Program-made: the position numbers and the translations under genes | The notes under the pieces: model-generated | Told to the model about the DNA's origin: nothing | What the model saw: the letters and a program-made list of their open reading frames with translations, nothing else | Database searches by the model: none | NCBI RefSeq assembly: GCF_001421165.1 | Contig: NZ_LMKB01000001.1 | Location: forward strand, 708,009 to 772,008 | Direction: 5' to 3' | DNA: 64,000 nucleotides | DNA from: Frigoribacterium sp. Leaf8 | Lineage (GTDB): Bacteria; Actinomycetota; Actinomycetes; Actinomycetales; Microbacteriaceae | Shown here: piece by piece, positions 59,221 through 64,000 of the stretch | Layout: each line of letters opens with the position of its first letter | Position numbering within the stretch: the first letter of the stretch is position 1

Positions 59221-59320
59221 GCGGCGCGTCCTCACCGGACGACCCGCGCCTCCGCTGACGAGCGGCGCGTCCTCGCCGGGCGACCCGCGCCTCCTCGCCG
59301 GGCGAGCCGCGCCTCCTCGG
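59221..59320 (+). repeat. Tandem block built on the CCGCGCCTCC motif
   Basis: Two and a half units of about 38 bp, each containing GGCGCGTCCTC, CCGGGCGA and CCGCGCCTCC, in the gap between the convergent genes ending at 59217 and 59342. Confidence 0.7.
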
Positions 59321-59341
59321 GGCGTCGTGCAGCCGACGCGC

Positions 59342-59758
59342 CTAGCGGGCGTGCCGCTCGAAGAACGCCGTCGACGGCGGCAGCAGCATCAGCAGGCAGG
59401 CGATCAGCGCGCAGATCACGGACGCCCATTCGAGCACCCCACCGCCGCTCGCCCCGCTCACGCCACCCAGCACCTGCAGGATCGTCAGCACGAGCAGCAC
59501 GGTGCGTGCCCAGCGGCGCCCGTCGCGCATCGACCGCACGACCGCGAGCTGCACCAGGGCGACCACGATCGCGAACACGCCGCCGGCGATGTCGGCTCCG
59601 CGTGGGTCGGCCAGGGCCCCGCCGGACGTCGACACCCGGGCCGGCCCGCCGAACAGCATCAGCAGGACGGCACCGACGACGCCCAGGGCGACGACGGCGA
59701 TCCACAGGGCGTACGCCGCCGAGATCGTGCGGGGGGCGGGTGGGGCGGCGTCGCGCAT
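59342..59758 (-). CDS. Four-helix membrane protein, unknown function
   Basis: A 138-residue protein with four hydrophobic segments (about residues 12-32, 50-70, 80-97 and 103-123) and short charged ends. No family is recognised; the layout is like many actinobacterial DUF membrane proteins. ATG 59758 has GAGGAGG 3 to 9 bases upstream; the open frame extends to 59920 but would overlap the divergent gene's promoter. Confidence 0.65.
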   Translation of the reverse strand: MRDAAPPAPRTISAAYALWIAVVALGVVGAVLLMLFGGPARVSTSGGALADPRGADIAGGVFAIVVALVQLAVVRSMRDGRRWARTVLLVLTILQVLGGVSGASGGGVLEWASVICALIACLLMLLPPSTAFFERHAR

Positions 59759-59918
59759 CGGGCCTCCTCGATCGGCGGGCGGGGCCTCCAGGGTAGGCCC
59801 GGCCACCGTCGGTGGTGCGGCGTACCCTCGACGCCACGAACCCCGAAGAGCACGAACGAGCAGGAGCGACGGCCGGGCACCGTCCGCCGCCCCACGACGA
59901 GCGCAGGAGGCGCGGCGC

Positions 59919-60560
59919 ATGGACCGAGAACCCGAACGACGACCGCAGGGTCGCGACCACCGCGTCGACGCGGCCCGCTACCGGGTCGACGGCGACGTGC
60001 CGAGCGACGACGCGCCCCGCGACACCCGCACGGCCGCCGAGATGCGGGCCTGGGCCCGCACCGCCATCGACCAGGCGATCGCCCGTGGCGAGTTCGACGA
60101 CCTGCCGCTCGCCGGCAAGCCGCTGCCCGGCCTGGCCGGCGGCACGGTCGACCCCGACTGGTGGCTCCGCGGTCTGATCGAGCGCGAGGGGCTCACCGGG
60201 CTCGCCCCTCCGGCCCTGTCGCTGCGCGCCGAGAGCACGGGTCTGCACGCCGAGCTCGACCGGCTGCGCTCCGAGGCCGCCGTGCGGTCGCACCTCGAGG
60301 ACTTCAACGCGCGCATCGTCGAGGCCAGGCGCCAGCTGTCCGGTGGACCCCCGGTCGTGACGCCCACGCGGGACGTTGACGGCGAGGTCCTGCTCTGGCA
60401 CGAGAGGCGGCAGGCGCGCCGGGCTGCCGAGGCCGCCGCCGTGCCGCCACCACCCCCGAGCTGGCGCGAACGGCGGGCCCTGCGACGCGAGCTCAAGCGG
60501 CGCCGAGGCGACCCGGGCTCGTCGTCCGGGTCGGGTGAGCCGCCGTCATCCGACGAGTGA
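59919..60560 (+). CDS. DUF1992 (DnaJ-homologue subfamily C member 28-like) protein
   Basis: A 213-residue soluble protein. The conserved block is WARTAIDQAIARGEFDDLPLAGKPLP followed by DPDWWLRGLIEREG, the DUF1992/DnaJC28 conserved domain. An Arg-rich helical C terminus and Ser/Gly tail follow. There is no J domain. Function is unknown in bacteria. ATG 59919 follows AGGAGG at 59905-59910; that ribosome site is itself part of a GGAGGCGCGG motif copy. Confidence 0.82.
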   Translation: MDREPERRPQGRDHRVDAARYRVDGDVPSDDAPRDTRTAAEMRAWARTAIDQAIARGEFDDLPLAGKPLPGLAGGTVDPDWWLRGLIEREGLTGLAPPALSLRAESTGLHAELDRLRSEAAVRSHLEDFNARIVEARRQLSGGPPVVTPTRDVDGEVLLWHERRQARRAAEAAAVPPPPPSWRERRALRRELKRRRGDPGSSSGSGEPPSSDE

Positions 60561-60676
60561 TGCCCGCCTGGCCTCGTGACCTGTTCGTGATCTTTTTCGG
60601 GTGAGAACTACACCTCGAGGATGATGCGCGCTAGGGTCGAGTGTTCGCACCACCCCCAGACGAGAGGACCGCACGC

Positions 60677-61834
60677 GTGACGAAGCCCGCCTCCCCGACC
60701 TCTCCGGATCAGGGTGGCGCGACGGCTGGTCACGTCGAAAGTGCTGGTCAGCGTCAGGCTGGTCCGACCGGCGTCCGTCCGCTCGGAGAGCGTTCGGCCC
60801 GCCTCGCCCTCGAGCGTCGCGAACGCCGTGCCCGACGGGACGTCCTCCCCACCTCGCACCGTGAGTCCTTCGTCGAGTGCCCCGCCCTCGTCGGTGCCGC
60901 CGAGGCCTCGGTCGCCCCGCGCGTCCGACCCCGACGCGCCGACGCGCCGGTTCAGGCCGGCCCCCTGCTCGGTCTCGAAGAGTCCGCCGCCACGGCCAGC
61001 GCCGCCGCTCGTCCCGAGGACGCGGCCCGCGCCTCCTCACCGACCGGCCACCCGGCGCCTGCCCGTCTGTCACGCCGCTCTCGCCGTGCCGCGGCCGTGG
61101 CCGCACGTCCCGCCTCGCCGACCCGTGCGGCCGCCGGCCGCCCCGGTGCGGCGCGCAGCGTCGGCACCGCCGTCAAGAAGCTCTCCATCGTCACCGCGAT
61201 CGTCGGTTTCGCCGCCAGCGGCGTCCTCCCCCTGCTCGCGACCACCGGCGACGAGGCCCAGGCCGTCGCCGCGGGTGCGACGGCGCGGTCGTCGCTCGGT
61301 TCGCAGACGCTGTCGGTCGACACCGCCTCGCTGTCCGACGAGTCCGACGAGACCGCCCGCGACGCCTACTCGGCCACGTCGATGGTCGACGTCGTGACGC
61401 AGAACCTGCAGAACCGCAAGGCCGCGGCGAACACGACCTACGAGGGGCCGACCACGGCCGACTACCTCGCGAACCCGCTCTACCCCGAACTCGACCGCGA
61501 CCAGGTGCTCGCGGTCGCGCTGCAGTACATCGGCACGCCGTACGTGCACGGCGGCGAAGACCCCTCGAAGTTCGACTGCTCGGGCCTCATCACGTTCGTC
61601 TACGCGCAGTTCGGCATCGAGCTGACCCACTACGTGCCGACGCAGAACACCGAGGGCCGGACCATCCCCGAGTCCGAGGCGGTTCCCGGCGACCTCGTCG
61701 TGTTCGACAACCTGGCCCACGACGGCATCTACGCCGGCAACGGCATGATCCTCGACGCCCCGAAGCCCGGCGGCTTCGTCGACGTCCGCCCGATCTGGAA
61801 CCAGGCGCACCACTTCGTCCGCATCGACGGCTGA
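60677..61834 (+). CDS. NlpC/P60-family peptidoglycan hydrolase
   Basis: A 385-residue protein. The first 160 residues are cytoplasmic, rich in Arg, Ala and Pro. A hydrophobic export segment follows at about 172-192 (VTAIVGFAASGVLPLLATTG). The catalytic domain occupies about 275-385: Cys301 in FDCSGL, His348 in LAHDGIY and an acidic third residue, Asp360, twelve residues later, the same spacing as in mycobacterial RipA. It cuts stem peptides in cell-wall remodelling. The unusually long N-terminal region is encoded by motif-rich DNA (61027-61036). GTG 60677 follows GAGAGGA; TAGGGT at 60632-60637 is a likely -10. Confidence 0.85.
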   Translation: MTKPASPTSPDQGGATAGHVESAGQRQAGPTGVRPLGERSARLALERRERRARRDVLPTSHRESFVECPALVGAAEASVAPRVRPRRADAPVQAGPLLGLEESAATASAAARPEDAARASSPTGHPAPARLSRRSRRAAAVAARPASPTRAAAGRPGAARSVGTAVKKLSIVTAIVGFAASGVLPLLATTGDEAQAVAAGATARSSLGSQTLSVDTASLSDESDETARDAYSATSMVDVVTQNLQNRKAAANTTYEGPTTADYLANPLYPELDRDQVLAVALQYIGTPYVHGGEDPSKFDCSGLITFVYAQFGIELTHYVPTQNTEGRTIPESEAVPGDLVVFDNLAHDGIYAGNGMILDAPKPGGFVDVRPIWNQAHHFVRIDG

Positions 61835-61968
61835 GCCGTCCCTCGGGCTCGGCTGCGTCTGCCGCTCTGACGTCCTGATCTGACGGCCCGCGCCTCCGGG
61901 TCTCCGCCGTCCGCCTGCCCTGCGGCAAGCACCGTGCCGCGGTGTCGCGTGCGCGTGCTCCGGACCCG

Positions 61969-63618
61969 CTACCCGAGGCGGCCGGTGAGACGGCCGTGGA
62001 ACGCCTCGCTGCGGTCGTCCAGCCCGACGAACGTCGCCGTCACGCCGTGTGCGCGGAACTTCTCGTCGACCGAGTCGAGGGCGGCGACGCTCGACGCGTC
62101 CCACACCTGGGCGCGGGACAGGTCGACGGTGACCGTCGCGGGGTCGTCTCCGTAGGAGAAGTGCTCGACGAGGTCGTTGCTGCTGCCGAAGAACAGCGGG
62201 CCGACGACGTCGTACCGCACCGTCTCGGGGGCCGGGGGTCCGTCGACGACGGCACCCGCGCCTCCTGCGCTCGGGGTGACCCCGACGGTGTCGCTGGCGG
62301 TGCCTAAGGTGCCGGAGGTGTCGGAGGAGTCGGTGGCGCCCGCGGGGGCCGGCGTCACGTGCCGCTCGACCGTGATCACATGGGCCACGCGGCGCGCGAA
62401 CAGCACCATCGCGAGGAGCACGCCGACCGCGACGCCGAGGGCGAGGTTGTTCGTCGCGACGACCACCGCCACCGTGACCACCATGACCAGTGTCTCGGGC
62501 ACGGGCATGCGGCGGAGGGTCGACGGCTTCAGCGAGTGCCAGTCGACGGTGGTGATCGCGACGATCATCATGACCGCGGCCAGCGCCACCATCGGGATCG
62601 TCGACATCACGGCGCTCAGCCCGGTGACCAGCAACAGCAGGAAGAGCCCGGCTGCGATGGTCGACACCCGCGTGCGGGCCCGTCCGATCTTCACGTTGAC
62701 GACGGTCTGGCCGATCATGGCGCAGCCGGCGATGCCGCCGTAGAAGCCCGCCGTGATGTTCGCGACGCCGAGCGCCCAGGACTCCTTGCCCTTGTGTGAC
62801 GGGGTCTCGGTGAGGTCGTCGACGAGCTTCGCGGTCAGCAGGGTCTCCATCAGGCCGACGAAGGCGACGCTGAGGGCGGTCGGCCAGATGATCTGCAACG
62901 TCTCGAGGGTGAACGGGGCGAGCCACGGGGTCAGGCCGGGCAGGCCGCCACCCATCGGGCCCTCGTCGCCGACGGTGTGCACGTCGAGGCGGGCGGCCAC
63001 GGCGATGACCGTCACGACGACGATGGCGACGAGCGGCGCGGGTACGGCCTTCGTCACCTTCGGCAGCAGCACGACGATCGCGATGGTCAGGGCGAACAGC
63101 GGGTAGACGACCCACGGCTGGTCGATGATGTGCGGCACCTGCGCCACGAAGATCAGCACTCCCAGCGCGTTGACGAAGCCGATCATGACCGAGCGGGGGA
63201 TGAACCGCATCAGCCGGGCGAGGCCGGCGAGCCCGAACGCGAGCTGCACGAGCCCGGCCAGCACGACCGTGGGCAGCACGTAGTCGGTGCCGTGCTCGCG
63301 GACCAGCGGCGCGATGACGAGGGCGACCGAGCCCGCGGCCGCGGTCACCATCGCCGGCCGGCCGCCGAGGACCGACATGACGAGCGCGAGCACGATCGAC
63401 GCGACGAGGCTGACCATCGGGTCGACCCCGGCGATCACCGAGAACGAGATGACCTCGGGCACGAGCGCGAGCGTCGTGACGACGCCGGCCAGGGCCTCGC
63501 GGGTCAGGAGGCGCGGGTTGCGCAACACGGACAGCACCGTGTCGGTGGGGCGGACGGGGAGGACCGACCGCGCGGCGGGTTCAGGGCGCGCGCGGTCGGA
63601 GTCGTGGGCAGTGGTCAC
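61969..63618 (-). CDS. SulP-family anion permease with STAS domain
   Basis: A 549-residue transporter. The membrane part (about 40-400) has LAGVVTTLALVPEVISFSVIAGVDP in helix 1, FVNALGVLIFVAQVP and the GFYGGIAGCAMIGQTVVNVKIGRARTR region. A linker rich in Ser/Thr/Gly (about 420-460) leads to a C-terminal STAS domain with VTVDLSRAQVWDASSVAALD. Sulfate or bicarbonate is the usual substrate. It is divergent from the MerR gene, and the palindrome at 63680-63699 lies 62 bp upstream of its start, so MerR control is likely. Confidence 0.88.
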   Translation of the reverse strand: MTTAHDSDRARPEPAARSVLPVRPTDTVLSVLRNPRLLTREALAGVVTTLALVPEVISFSVIAGVDPMVSLVASIVLALVMSVLGGRPAMVTAAAGSVALVIAPLVREHGTDYVLPTVVLAGLVQLAFGLAGLARLMRFIPRSVMIGFVNALGVLIFVAQVPHIIDQPWVVYPLFALTIAIVVLLPKVTKAVPAPLVAIVVVTVIAVAARLDVHTVGDEGPMGGGLPGLTPWLAPFTLETLQIIWPTALSVAFVGLMETLLTAKLVDDLTETPSHKGKESWALGVANITAGFYGGIAGCAMIGQTVVNVKIGRARTRVSTIAAGLFLLLLVTGLSAVMSTIPMVALAAVMMIVAITTVDWHSLKPSTLRRMPVPETLVMVVTVAVVVATNNLALGVAVGVLLAMVLFARRVAHVITVERHVTPAPAGATDSSDTSGTLGTASDTVGVTPSAGGAGAVVDGPPAPETVRYDVVGPLFFGSSNDLVEHFSYGDDPATVTVDLSRAQVWDASSVAALDSVDEKFRAHGVTATFVGLDDRSEAFHGRLTGRLG

Positions 63619-63679
63619 GGAGGACTCCTGGGGTGTGCGGAAGAATGGGGAGTCGGCGACACTGCCGTACGATGCAACC

Positions 63680-63699
63680 CTACCCTTACGTGAGGGTAG
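63680..63699. promoter_or_regulatory. MerR-type operator
   Basis: Perfect inverted repeat CTACCCT-TACGTG-AGGGTAG between the divergent sulP and merR genes, of the length and dyad form bound by MerR-family proteins. Confidence 0.7.
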
Positions 63700-63701
63700 A
63701 G

Positions 63702-64000
63702 ATGAAACGAGATCCCATGCCCGACGAGACCGCCACGATGCAGATCGGCGAGCTGGCCGAGCGCACCGAGATGTCGCTGCGCACGATCCGCCACTACGAC
63801 GAGGTCGGTCTGCTGACGCCGTCGGGCCGCAGCGAGGGCGGATTCCGGCTCTACACGCACGACGACTACCTGCGGCTCATGGTGATCCGACGCATGAAGC
63901 CGCTCGGGTTCAGCCTCGACGAGATGGCCGAACTGCTGCGGGTCGTCGACGCACTCGACGGCGGGGCGGGTGACGAGGCCGCCGCGGTCGACGACGACGG
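63702..64000 (+). CDS. MerR-family regulator (partial, runs off the window)
   Basis: The visible 99 codons include the MerR DNA-binding domain: MQIGELAERTEMSLRTIRHYDEVGLLTPSGR, then GGFRLYTHDDYLRLMVIRRMKPLGFSLDEMAELL. The sequence continues past position 64000 in an Asp/Ala-rich stretch, so the effector domain is not seen. ATG 63702 or ATG 63717 may be the start; the second gives the more usual N-terminal length. The operator at 63680-63699 touches the first. Confidence 0.88.
   Translation, partial: MKRDPMPDETATMQIGELAERTEMSLRTIRHYDEVGLLTPSGRSEGGFRLYTHDDYLRLMVIRRMKPLGFSLDEMAELLRVVDALDGGAGDEAAAVDDD

Noticed and set aside
59305-59341. tRNA or structured RNA in the GC-rich gap
   Set aside because: No cloverleaf or CCA end could be drawn; the sequence is explained by motif repeats.
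60561-60676. ydaO-type c-di-AMP riboswitch before the NlpC/P60 gene
   Set aside because: Such riboswitches occur before related genes, but the 116-bp leader is too short and I cannot recognise the conserved elements.

Overview
The window is high-GC actinobacterial DNA. Its GTG starts, leaderless-looking promoters, FCD- and UTRA-type GntR regulators and plant-sugar catabolic clusters suggest a plant-associated member of the Microbacteriaceae (for example the Curtobacterium/Frigoribacterium/Rathayibacter group). The genus is a guess from gene content. I see no rRNA, tRNA, CRISPR array, intact insertion sequence or prophage.

Layout. 62-10740: a 5'-truncated LPXTG-like surface protein, a small membrane protein, a zinc alcohol dehydrogenase, a giant (about 2257 aa) membrane-anchored Ig-repeat protein and three small genes. 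10899-18248: a minus-strand catabolic operon with its divergent FadR-type regulator. It encodes a D-apionate oxidoisomerase-like enzyme, a xylose-isomerase-like barrel protein, a TIM-family tetrulose-phosphate isomerase, an RpiB-family isomerase, a DhaKL kinase and an anion:cation-symporter-type MFS transporter. Read together they form a route apionate -> 3-oxo-isoapionate -> L-erythrulose -> phosphorylated tetruloses -> D-erythrose 4-phosphate. 18387-21239: aquaporin, Holin-X-like membrane protein, a small membrane protein and a transposase-like HTH/coiled-coil protein. 21308-33572: a complete myo-inositol operon (iolT, C, aldolase, A, B, D, E, G, H) plus a tautomerase, with a UTRA-type GntR gene behind it. 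The iol promoter and the regulator promoter share a 12-bp motif.

33643-49000: accessory and housekeeping genes: TPR protein, secreted SnoaL-like protein, two-component system, DUF4184 protein, AraC regulator, NmrA-like reductase, isochorismatase, SpoIIE-type PP2C phosphatase, NERD protein, ChrA, GNAT, M20 amidohydrolase, and a MarR/FAD-monooxygenase divergent pair. 50419-55860: an ascorbate-type PTS (EIIC, EIIB, EIIA) with a UTRA regulator and a divergent transketolase, separated by two palindromic operator candidates. 55985-64000: orphan BMP-family lipoprotein, DUF2231-Rieske fusion, small membrane proteins, DUF1992 protein, NlpC/P60 hydrolase, SulP-STAS transporter and the start of a MerR regulator.

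The most unusual feature is the repeat landscape. A 10-mer, GGAGGCGCGG, occurs about 40 times on both strands. In at least four places it forms the stem of long perfect hairpins at gene ends; elsewhere it sits singly inside coding sequence. A second family of large intergenic hairpins (41338, 57439, 58571) has conserved arms, an A/T-tract loop and an adjoining GGCGGGCTGGC array, and a third related pair lies at 40630 and 57369. I could not match these to a named repeat family.
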